Source of the DNA: Chloroflexota bacterium
GTDB taxonomy: Bacteria; Chloroflexota; Limnocylindria; QHBO01
Direction of reading: 5' to 3'
Assembly (NCBI GenBank): GCA_005880165.1
Contig: VBJP01000232.1
Coordinates: forward strand, 1-5,873
Length of the DNA: 5,873 nucleotides
The position numbers and the translations under genes are program-made. The notes beneath the pieces were generated by a model, which was given only the letters and a program-made list of their open reading frames with translations, ran no database searches and had not been told where the DNA came from. Shown piece after piece: positions 1 to 5,873 of the stretch; positions within the stretch are counted from its first letter, which is position 1; every line of letters begins with the position of its first letter.

Positions 1-413
1 TCGACCAGGGCCTTGGCGGCGACATCATCTACATCGCCAGCAAGAACGCGGTCTTCGCCGGTCCCAACAACCTCGCCTATGGCGCGTCAAAGGCCGATCA
101 GGCCCACCAGGTCCGGCTGCTGGCGGCCGAGCTGGGCGAGCACGGCATCCGGGTCAACGGCATCAACCCCGACGCGGTGGTGCGTGGCTCGGGCATCTTC
201 GCCAAGGGCTGGGGGGCGCAACGCGCCGCGGTCTACGGGGTCGAGGAGGAGAAGCTGGGCGAGTTCTACGCGCAGCGCACCCTGCTCAAGCGCGAGGTCC
301 TGCCGGAGCACGTGGCGGACGCCGTCCTCGCACTGACGGCCGGTGACCTGTCGCAGACCACCGGGCTCCTGATCCCGGTTGACGCGGGGGTGGCGGCCGC
401 ATTTCTGCGCTAG
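1..413 (+). CDS. rhaD: Short-chain dehydrogenase, C-terminal part of a probable bifunctional rhamnulose-1-P aldolase/lactaldehyde dehydrogenase (5' truncated)
   Basis: The frame is open from the window edge (first full codon at 3) to TAG at 411-413, giving 136 visible residues. They form the second half of a Rossmann-fold short-chain dehydrogenase: a beta strand ending in the catalytic Ser (DIIYIAS, residue 13), the YGASK catalytic Tyr/Lys (residues 26 and 30), the family-typical GIRVNGINPD stretch, and a C-terminus ending PVDAGVAAAFLR. From memory, that C-terminus and the KNAVFAGPNN segment are typical of the dehydrogenase half of RhaD/YuxG fusions, where an N-terminal class II aldolase splits rhamnulose-1-phosphate and this domain acts on L-lactaldehyde with NAD. 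The cofactor-binding GxxxGxG motif and any aldolase domain lie left of the window, so the fusion is inferred. A standalone SDR is the alternative. The gene converges on the aldolase gene and shares its stop-codon bases. Confidence 0.82.
   Translation, partial: DQGLGGDIIYIASKNAVFAGPNNLAYGASKADQAHQVRLLAAELGEHGIRVNGINPDAVVRGSGIFAKGWGAQRAAVYGVEEEKLGEFYAQRTLLKREVLPEHVADAVLALTAGDLSQTTGLLIPVDAGVAAAFLR
410..413. other. Overlapping stop codons of convergent genes (CTAG)
   Basis: The palindrome CTAG gives TAG to the + strand dehydrogenase (411-413) and TAG to the - strand aldolase (412-410). The two convergent genes therefore overlap by three bases and have no spacer. I see no hairpin followed by a T-run on either strand here, so any terminator must lie inside the opposing coding sequence, or termination is Rho-dependent. 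Confidence 0.9.
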
Positions 414-1645
414 CCCGCGCCTGCGGCGGCGACGCCGCGGCGGTATGCCTCCGCTTCCCATTCCTCGATGAAGCGGCGCTCGTCAGGCTCGAGCGCCCGA
501 ACACCGCCGAGGAGCGATGCACCGAACCCGATCCGGATCGCATCCAGGTACACATCGCGTGCGGTCTCGGCTTCCCGCGCTGAATCCGCCGCAGCAAAGA
601 GACCGAGTCCGGCGGCCACAACGATCGTGGGGAGCACGTGATGCGCCTCGAAGTGGCGGACCAGCGCCGCGTCCACCACCCACCGAGTGAGCCGAAGCGC
701 CTCCATGTGCTCCGGCATCTCCAGCCAGAGCGGCCAGGAACCGGTGTAGACGATCTGGTCAGGGGTGATCGGCCCACCGAGGACCAGCCTGCGGCCCAGC
801 TCCAAAGTCGCGACACGTACGGCGTCCGGCGACGCGTCAAAGACCACGACCTTGGGCTCGGATCGGCGCGAAAGGGACGTGCGCAACGCCGATTCGAGCT
901 TCTCGGCGAGCTCGCGCGAAGGAGCACCCGGAGGGGCGGCTGCGCTGTCTGCGCCGTTCGCGCCCCTTTCCAGACCCGCGAGGTGACCGCGGATCCTGCC
1001 GACCACTCGCCATGACGCGGTGCTGATGGCCGATGCCTCGTCGCCCGCCGCGATCAGCCCGTGGCTCTGCAGCAGCAGGACATCGGGGGCAGGCTTGCTC
1101 CGCTGCTGCTCGAACGACATCCGGGCCTCCCGGATTGCCCGCGCCAGGGGCAGGCCGGGGTTCACGTACGGCACCCACAGGACGGCGTCGCCAAACAGGT
1201 CGTGGGCGACCCGGACCCCATCGACCGCACAGCACACCGCGTTGACGATGGTCGGGTGCGTGTGGAGGACGAAGCGTCGTGGGATGAGGACATGAAAGAG
1301 CACCTCGACCGAAGGCCGCTGGTCTCCGGATGGCCGAAGCCTGGCGGCCATGGCGACCGACATGACGGCCTCGCTGCCGGACGCGGCATGCTCATCGGAC
1401 CCCTCTCCCAGCAACCGGGCGAGCGGCTCCAGGTCGAGCGGCATCAGATCGCCGGCAGACAGCGAACCGAGCCCGACGCCGCTCGGCTTGATGTACAGCA
1501 CGCCATCGGTCTTCACCGAGACGTTGCCTCCGCCGCCTCGCGAGAACTCCGGGTCGTGGCCAAAGGTGCGGGCGAGCTTCGCGGCACGCTCGACGAGTCG
1601 CGTGCGCGTCTGCGAGCCGGCCCCCTGTCGAGCCCCCTCGCTCAT
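410..1645 (-). CDS. Class II aldolase, standalone two-domain RhaD-like (411 aa)
   Basis: The N-terminal half is a class II (zinc-dependent) sugar-phosphate aldolase domain. It has a phosphate-binding Gly-rich loop (EFSRGGGGNVSVK, residues 33-45), YIKPSG (51-56), a catalytic-type Glu in SVEVLFH (E114), zinc-ligand His in HTH (H128, H130) and SHGL (H195). All residues needed for FucA-like chemistry (FucA Glu73, His92, His94, His155) seem present. After an Ala/Pro/Gly-rich linker (about 228-243), a second domain of about 165 residues (PDQIVYTGSWPLWLE, 295-309) resembles the segment that follows the aldolase core in RhaD/YuxG fusions, but no dehydrogenase domain follows. It probably cleaves a deoxyketose-1-phosphate (L-fuculose-1-P, L-rhamnulose-1-P or D-ribulose-1-P) to dihydroxyacetone phosphate and an aldehyde. 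The substrate cannot be read from sequence, and an epimerase role like AraD is less likely. The ATG start at 1645 overlaps the kinase stop as ATGA and has only a weak Shine-Dalgarno, so translation is probably coupled to the kinase. Confidence 0.85.
   Translation of the reverse strand: MSEGARQGAGSQTRTRLVERAAKLARTFGHDPEFSRGGGGNVSVKTDGVLYIKPSGVGLGSLSAGDLMPLDLEPLARLLGEGSDEHAASGSEAVMSVAMAARLRPSGDQRPSVEVLFHVLIPRRFVLHTHPTIVNAVCCAVDGVRVAHDLFGDAVLWVPYVNPGLPLARAIREARMSFEQQRSKPAPDVLLLQSHGLIAAGDEASAISTASWRVVGRIRGHLAGLERGANGADSAAAPPGAPSRELAEKLESALRTSLSRRSEPKVVVFDASPDAVRVATLELGRRLVLGGPITPDQIVYTGSWPLWLEMPEHMEALRLTRWVVDAALVRHFEAHHVLPTIVVAAGLGLFAAADSAREAETARDVYLDAIRIGFGASLLGGVRALEPDERRFIEEWEAEAYRRGVAAAGAG
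1642..1645 (-). promoter_or_regulatory. ATGA stop/start overlap, kinase to aldolase
   Basis: Read on the - strand, the aldolase ATG (1645-1643) overlaps the kinase TGA (1644-1642). The upstream bases (GCGAGCATTGCGACCGCG) offer no strong Shine-Dalgarno, so re-initiation by ribosomes finishing the kinase frame is the likely way the aldolase is translated. Because the kinase frame is broken upstream, ribosomes that start at the kinase GTG would stop near 2196 and not reach this overlap. Confidence 0.75.
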
Positions 1646-2625
1646 CGCGGTCGCAATGCTCGCAGCTGCTTGAGCGGCGATTCTGGATCGCGTCCGAATA
1701 GGTCCACCAGGCGCAGGTACTGCGTGAAGAGGGCGTCGTAGGTGGCGCGGTGTGCGTCTCGCGGCTGGACCGTCTTGGCGGGTTCCTGGGCCAGATTGCG
1801 GGCAGCTTCGTCCAGGCCGGCAAACGCTCCTGCGGCGACCGCTCCCAGCATCGCCGCACCAACACCACTGGCATGCTGCGTCGCGCAGACCTCCAGCGGC
1901 AGGCCGGTCACATCGGCGTAGATGCCCGTCAGCAGATCGTTGCGACTGAGCCCGCCACTCACGCGGACGCGATCGACGCTGAGACCCGCGGCGGTGAATG
2001 CCTCGATGATCAGCCGGGTGCCGAAGGCTGTGGCCTCGATGAGGCAGCGGTAGACGGCCTCCGGGGTCGTCTCCAGCGTGAAGCCGAGGATGACCCCGCT
2101 CAGATCTGCATCGACCAGCGGCGTCCGTGAGCCGTTCCACCAGTCGAGCGCGAGCAGCCCACTCTCGCCGGGCGCCAGTGCCGCGGCGCGACCGCTCAGG
2201 AGATCGTGAATGGCAGTCGCGTCCTCCGGTGAATTCGCGCTGCTCGCGCCCGGCGGTCGCCCCGACCGGACATACCACCCGAAGATGTCGCCCACCCCCG
2301 CCTGACCGGCCTCATAAGCGAAGAGCGCCGGAAGGATCCCGTCCTCGACCACGCCGGCCATGCCCTCCACGAGCACCTCTCGCTCGGCGAGAAGGAGGTG
2401 GCAGGAGGACGTGCCGAGGACGATGAACAGCGTTCCGGGTCCGCTGACCCCGCCCCCTGGCAAGGCCGCGTGCGCATCGATGATGGGGCTGGCGACCGGC
2501 GTCCCTTCGGCGAGGTCCAACCGATCGGCCCACTCTCCCACCAGGCCACCGACGGCCTGGCCTGGAGGCAGAATGGGACCACGGACCTTGGACGCGTACA
2601 GGTCTTCGAGGGCGGGATCGAGGTC

Positions 2626-2635
2626 CCTGCGCAGG
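2626..2635. other. Frame-break site in the ribulokinase, at a 10-base palindrome
   Basis: The last codon that matches the family in the N-terminal frame is about 2630-2628, and the first in the C-terminal frame is about 2625-2623. The join falls on the perfect palindrome CCTGCGCAGG (2626-2635). The later frame is -1 relative to the earlier one, as expected after loss of 3n+1 bases. No XXXYYYZ slippery heptamer is visible at the join. Confidence 0.7.
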
Positions 2636-3232
2636 CGTTGCGTGCCAGCAAATCGGTCAGCTGCCATACCACCCAGTCCCCGGCCTCCACGAAGCGGTCT
2701 GCAGCGGCATAGATCCCCGGTGCCTCGTTGAGGACTTCGAGTGCCTTGGACGGGAGCCATTCCGATGACACCTTCCCGCCGTAGCGCGGCAGCCACGGCT
2801 CACTGCGGCGTCGGGCAGCGGCGTTGATGCGGTCGGCCTCTGCCTGCGCCGCGTGGTGCTTCCACAGCTTCGGCCACGCGTGCGGTTCGGCTCGGAAGGG
2901 GCCCAGCACGTGGAGTGGGGTGCCATCCGCAGCGGTGGGCAGGACCGTCGAGGCGGTGAAATCGATGCCGATTCCCTTCACCGATGCGCCTTCGACGTCG
3001 GCGGCCGCCAGTGCTTCGCGCGTGGCGAGCTCCATGGATCCCAGCCAATCGTTCGAGTCCTGGAGCGCCCAGTCATGCGGCAGCGGATCTCCCCCATCCG
3101 GCAGCGACCGATCGATGACCCCATGCGAGAACGGTGCGACCGCGGTGGCGGCCAGAGCGCCGCTCTCCAGGTCGAGCAAGACCGCCCGCACGGACTCTGT
3201 CCCGAAGTCCAGCCCTAACGCGTGGCCCGCTG

Positions 3233-3236
3233 TCAC
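3233..3236 (-). promoter_or_regulatory. GTGA stop/start overlap, rhaB to ribulokinase
   Basis: On the - strand the kinase GTG start (3236-3234) overlaps the rhaB TGA stop (3235-3233). A run of six G (complement of 3242-3247) ends five bases before the GTG and may act as a poor Shine-Dalgarno. The arrangement implies translational coupling of the two kinases and supports the GTG as the real start, since LDFGTES then falls at the expected distance from the N-terminus. Confidence 0.75.
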
Positions 3237-4723
3237 GCCAGCCCCCCGGCCTGGGGCCGGATCCGGCCGACTCCCTCGCGCCAGGCTCCCCCTGGCCTTG
3301 GCTCATATCGCTCAACGTTGACCGATGCGCCAACCGCCGATCGACCCTGGCTGATGTCAGCCAGCTGACCCGTGGCGATCGCCTGGACCATCACGTTGCC
3401 CAGCGCTGCGGCTTCGACCGGCCCGGCGACGACTGGTCGCTCGCAGGCATCCGCGGTGAGCTGGCAGAGCAGGCGGTTCTGGCTGCCGCCACCCACGACG
3501 TGGATGCGCTCCAGCGGACAGCCGACGAGACGCTCGAGGTCCTCGAGCGTCGCTCGATATCGGACCGCCAGGCTCTCGAGACAGCAGCGAATGACCTGTC
3601 CGACGGACTCCGGCGCCGGCTGGCCGCTCAGGATGCATGCGTTGCGAATGGCGGCCGGCATGTCGGTTGGGCTCAGGAAGCTGGGGTCGTCGGGATCGAT
3701 CAGAGAACGGAATGGCTTGGATTCCTCTGCGGCGGCGAGAAGCTGATCCCAGGTGTAGCTGGCTCCTTCCCGCACCCATTGCCTGCGGCATTCCTGCACC
3801 AGCCACAGCCCGGTGATGTTCCTCAGCAGGCGGACCGTCCCCGCCACCCCGCCCTCATTGGTGAAGCCGCTTTCGAGCGCGTCATCGTTGACGATCGGAG
3901 TTCGCAGCTCCACGCCCATCAGGCTCCAGGTCCCACTGCTGATGTAGACGCTGTGCTCGTCGAGCCCGGGAATGGCGGCAATCGCGCTGGCGGTGTCGTG
4001 GCAGCCCACGGCAACGACCGGTGCTGCGCCACGGAGGCTGACCTCGGCCCCCACCTCCGGCAACATCGGCCCGAGGACCGTACCTGGCTCGGCAACGCTG
4101 GGCAGGATCCCCAACGGTATCTCGAGCGTCGTCAGCAGGTCCGTCGCCCAACGCTGGCGACCAACATCGAGACATTGTGTCGTGGTGGCGTGCGTGATCT
4201 CGGCAGCTTGCGTGCCGCTCAGCCAGTAGTTGATCAGGTTTGGGAAGGGAAGGAGGCAATCGGCCGCGGCCAACTGGGCATCGGCGTCCCGCACCATGCT
4301 GTAGAGCTGGAAGATCGTGTTGATCTGCATCGGCTGGATGCCGGTCGCCGCATACAGCTTCTGTCGCGAGACGCGTCGCAGCGCATGGTCGAGGACACCC
4401 TCGGTCCGTGAGTCGCGATAGTGGTACGGGTTGCCCAGCAGTCGCCCGTCACGGTCGAGCAGCGCGAAGTCCACGCCCCAGCTATCGACCCCCACCCCGC
4501 CGACGCCTCGCGAGCTGGTCGCAACGTGTCGGGCGATGCCGGCCTTGACCTCTGCCCAGAGTCGCAGCGCGTCCCAATGGAGGTGGCCCATGACGCTGAC
4601 GGGCTCGTTGTCAAACCGATGGACCTCGCGCAGGGCGAAGCGGTCGCCGTCCCAGGCGGCGGCCAGCACTCGGCCATTCGAGGCGCCCAGGTCGACGGCC
4701 AGGTAGTCCGTCACGCCACCCAT
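3233..4723 (-). CDS. rhaB: Rhamnulokinase (RhaB-family FGGY kinase)
   Basis: A complete 496-residue protein, close to E. coli RhaB (489). It transfers phosphate from ATP to O1 of L-rhamnulose in the cytosol, making rhamnulose-1-phosphate for the aldolase. Visible motifs are the N-terminal phosphate loop VDLGASNGRV (10-19), DSWGVDFALLD (80-90), HYRDSRTEG (101-109), NTIFQL (135-140), GCHDTASA with the predicted catalytic base D243 (RhaB Asp237 equivalent), ISSGTWSLMG (261-270), NEGGVAGTVRLLRNITGLW (289-307) and the C-terminal ATP-binding VVGGGSQNRLLC (409-420). The ATG at 4723 has a GAGGG Shine-Dalgarno five bases upstream, and the downstream kinase starts within its stop. In this operon the upstream isomerase is FucI, not RhaA or RhaI, so the enzyme may serve L-fuculose as well or instead. 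That is inferred from context only. The family assignment is firm; the physiological substrate is less so. Confidence 0.93.
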   Translation of the reverse strand: MGGVTDYLAVDLGASNGRVLAAAWDGDRFALREVHRFDNEPVSVMGHLHWDALRLWAEVKAGIARHVATSSRGVGGVGVDSWGVDFALLDRDGRLLGNPYHYRDSRTEGVLDHALRRVSRQKLYAATGIQPMQINTIFQLYSMVRDADAQLAAADCLLPFPNLINYWLSGTQAAEITHATTTQCLDVGRQRWATDLLTTLEIPLGILPSVAEPGTVLGPMLPEVGAEVSLRGAAPVVAVGCHDTASAIAAIPGLDEHSVYISSGTWSLMGVELRTPIVNDDALESGFTNEGGVAGTVRLLRNITGLWLVQECRRQWVREGASYTWDQLLAAAEESKPFRSLIDPDDPSFLSPTDMPAAIRNACILSGQPAPESVGQVIRCCLESLAVRYRATLEDLERLVGCPLERIHVVGGGSQNRLLCQLTADACERPVVAGPVEAAALGNVMVQAIATGQLADISQGRSAVGASVNVERYEPRPGGAWREGVGRIRPQAGGLA

Positions 4724-4774
4724 TCAGACCCTCATGGCTCGCTCAATGGGAGCGGGACGGCGTTGGCGGTGCGG
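4724..4774 (-). promoter_or_regulatory. fucI-rhaB spacer with rhaB ribosome binding site
   Basis: This 51-base gap is the only intergenic stretch in the operon. On the - strand it contains GAGGG (complement of 4729-4733), five bases before the rhaB ATG, which fixes that start over the in-frame GTG three codons later. I see no clear -35/-10 pair, hairpin or operator palindrome, so rhaB is probably read through from fucI. Confidence 0.7.
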
Positions 4775-5873
4775 TCAACGACGGCCGTACAGCGGGCCAA
4801 ACGTGGCGCATGCGCGGAAGTCGGCACCCTCGGGGTCGGCCGTCCCGAGCGCGGTCCAGGCACTCGGACGGAATACCTGTTCGGGCGAGACGTTGTGCAT
4901 GCTGACCGGGATGCGGAGCAGCGAGGCGAGGCTGAGCAGATCCCGACCGATGTGGCCGTAGCTCATCGCGCAGTGGTTGGCGCCCCAGCTGGCCATGACC
5001 GAGTACACGTCGCGGAAGGCGCCCTCGCCGGTCACGTCTGGGACGAACCAGTGCGTCGGCCAGGTCGGGTTCGTGCGCTCGTCCAGGACGCGATGCACCT
5101 CGGGCGGGAGGTCCACGGTCCAGCCGTGAGCCAGCTGCAGGACCGGGCCGACGCCGTGGACGATGTTGATCCGACACATCGTCGCGGGCATGCCGCCACG
5201 CGTCACAAACTGCGACGAATAACCACCGCCTCGGAAATAGCCGGTCACCGAGGGGTACCAGGTCGTGGCCTCGAGGCAACGCCGCACGTCCTCCTCGTCG
5301 ATCTCCCAGTGGGGCTTCATCGCCGGCTCGCCATCGCGTTCCATCTGTCCGGTCGCGTCGAGCGCGCAGGAACCGGAGTTGATCAGGTGAATCACACCGC
5401 CCGCCGCTCTGCCGTCGAGCGTGTGGCCCGTGACGCGCTTGACCGCGTCCGGGCTCCAGTAGGTGCGGACGTCGGCGAACACCTGCGGGGTGTTGGTAAG
5501 CAGGTAGCCGAGCAGCATCGAGGCGCCGTTCAGGCTGTCGTTTTCGGTGGCGAAGACGTACGGGGCACGAACGCCATCCCAGTCGAATGACGAGTTCAGG
5601 ATCGCCTCGGTGAAGTCGCCGTTGGGTGAGTGATCGGTCCACTGGCGCTGACCCTGGAAGCCACCAAGGATCGCGTTGCGGCCCAGCGCCTCTTCGCCGA
5701 ATCCGGCGTTGCCCAGGTGATCGTTGCCGACCATCAGGTCCCGCGCGATGAGCGTCATCTTTACGACCGTCTCCCAGTCACCGTCCTTCTGCTGACGGCT
5801 GCGCTGGTCGTCCGGTGGGTTCAGATCGGTGCCCTCGGTGCACCGGTCCCGGGTCCATGCCAGGGCACGCTCG
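4775..5873 (-). CDS. fucI: L-fucose isomerase, C-terminal part (5' truncated by window edge)
   Basis: The frame is open from the right edge to TGA at 4777-4775, giving about 365 residues, roughly the last 60% of the E. coli enzyme (591). FucI is a cytosolic Mn-dependent aldose-ketose isomerase converting L-fucose to L-fuculose, and D-arabinose to D-ribulose. The match is strong throughout: VVKMTLIARDLM, GFQGQRQWTDH, FATENDSLNG, LLTNTPQVFADVRTYWSP, INSGS, GQMERDGEPAMKP, PTWPTHWFVP, GANHCAMSYGHIG and MHNVSPEQVFRPSAW. The Glu of TENDS, the Asp of FADVR and the His of GANH are spaced like E. coli metal ligands Glu337, Asp361 and His528, so the visible active site looks intact. The start codon and N-terminal substrate-binding domains lie outside the window. 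As the first visible - strand gene it probably leads into rhaB, 51 bases downstream. Confidence 0.95.
   Translation of the reverse strand, partial: ERALAWTRDRCTEGTDLNPPDDQRSRQQKDGDWETVVKMTLIARDLMVGNDHLGNAGFGEEALGRNAILGGFQGQRQWTDHSPNGDFTEAILNSSFDWDGVRAPYVFATENDSLNGASMLLGYLLTNTPQVFADVRTYWSPDAVKRVTGHTLDGRAAGGVIHLINSGSCALDATGQMERDGEPAMKPHWEIDEEDVRRCLEATTWYPSVTGYFRGGGYSSQFVTRGGMPATMCRINIVHGVGPVLQLAHGWTVDLPPEVHRVLDERTNPTWPTHWFVPDVTGEGAFRDVYSVMASWGANHCAMSYGHIGRDLLSLASLLRIPVSMHNVSPEQVFRPSAWTALGTADPEGADFRACATFGPLYGRR

Larger units (their letters stand above)
1642..3236 (-). pseudogene. araB: AraB-type ribulokinase (FGGY kinase), frame broken by an internal deletion
   Basis: FGGY carbohydrate kinase of the L-ribulokinase type, which phosphorylates 2-ketopentoses with ATP in the cytosol. 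The first frame (GTG at 3236) gives residues 1-203: LDFGTES nucleotide-binding loop (9-15), PHDWALQ (53-59), GIDFTAST (90-97), KLWKHHAAQ (123-131), GGKVSSEW (153-160) and EAGDWVVWQLT (184-194). It then runs out of frame to a stop at 2196-2198. Homology resumes one frame back at about 2625 with DLDPALEDLY and continues for 327 residues: catalytic-base Asp in IIDAHAALP (codon at 2478-2476), GTSSCH, GESGLLALDWWNG and GGLSRND. The two parts sum to about 530 residues against about 560 in B. subtilis AraB. The conserved TAGYK...GYPS loop is absent at the join, so one out-of-frame deletion of about 55 bases fits best. Everything else looks well preserved, so the lesion is recent or a sequence/assembly error. 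The 4-base GTGA overlap with rhaB supports the start. The true substrate (L-ribulose, D-ribulose or another ketose) is not settled. Confidence 0.85.

Noticed and set aside
1646..2278. Upstream in-frame extension of the aldolase to a start at 2278 (622 codons)
   Set aside because: The extension runs through the C-terminal coding part of the kinase in another frame and has no conserved content. The ATGA overlap and the start of homology place the aldolase start at 1645.
2626..2635. CCTGCGCAGG palindrome as a regulator binding site
   Set aside because: It is only 10 bases, lies deep inside a coding region and is not repeated near any start. It is more relevant as a possible deletion or assembly hotspot.
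2600..2700. Programmed ribosomal frameshift joining the two kinase halves
   Set aside because: The shift is -1 in direction, but no slippery heptamer is visible at the join. A frameshift also would not explain the missing conserved loop.
3134..4411. Long + strand open frame (425 codons) opposite rhaB
   Set aside because: It is antisense to a clearly conserved kinase. Its product is Arg/Pro/Gly/Ala-rich with no recognisable motif. Such frames are expected opposite GC-rich genes.
4724..4774. Internal promoter or terminator between fucI and rhaB
   Set aside because: No convincing -35/-10 pair, stem-loop or T-run is visible in the 51 bases. Only the Shine-Dalgarno is clear.
4421..5590. Long + strand open frame (389 codons) opposite rhaB and fucI
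   Set aside because: It covers the antisense of two different conserved genes and their spacer, and shows no family motifs. It is a composition shadow.

Overview
The window is GC-rich, densely coding DNA with almost no intergenic space. It carries the end of one sugar-catabolic gene on the + strand and a run of four collinear sugar-catabolic genes on the - strand. Composition and gene style (4-base stop/start overlaps, one GTG start, G/C-ending codons) suggest a high-GC bacterium such as an actinobacterium or a Chloroflexota-like lineage. No rRNA, tRNA or marker gene is present, so the lineage is a guess.

Layout. Positions 1-413 (+) hold the 3' end of a short-chain dehydrogenase whose C-terminus looks like the dehydrogenase half of the bifunctional rhamnulose-1-phosphate aldolase/lactaldehyde dehydrogenase (RhaD/YuxG type). 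It meets the - strand operon tail to tail, and the two stop codons share the palindrome CTAG at 410-413. In transcription order, the - strand operon is: the 3' part of L-fucose isomerase (fucI, 5873-4775); a 51-base gap with a good ribosome binding site; rhamnulokinase (rhaB, 4723-3233); an AraB-type ribulokinase (3236-1642) with a broken reading frame; and a standalone two-domain class II aldolase (1645-410). The last three genes are linked by 4-base overlaps (GTGA and ATGA), so they very probably form one translationally coupled transcript. Its promoter must lie beyond the right edge.

How it works together. The set matches the isomerase - kinase - aldolase - lactaldehyde dehydrogenase logic of 6-deoxyhexose catabolism: L-fucose or L-rhamnose to ketose, to ketose-1-phosphate, to dihydroxyacetone phosphate plus L-lactaldehyde. 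The mix is unusual in that a fucose isomerase is paired with a rhamnulose-type kinase and a ribulose-type kinase, and two aldolase-family genes converge. FucI enzymes also isomerise D-arabinose to D-ribulose, which could explain a ribulokinase here.

The clearest anomaly is in the ribulokinase. Its two halves lie in different frames, joined near 2626-2635, and a conserved loop of roughly 19 residues is missing at the same place. This fits a single out-of-frame deletion of about 55 bases, or an assembly error. I see no defence system, mobile element, CRISPR array or RNA gene. Apart from the kinase lesion and the gene mix, this is ordinary sugar metabolism.
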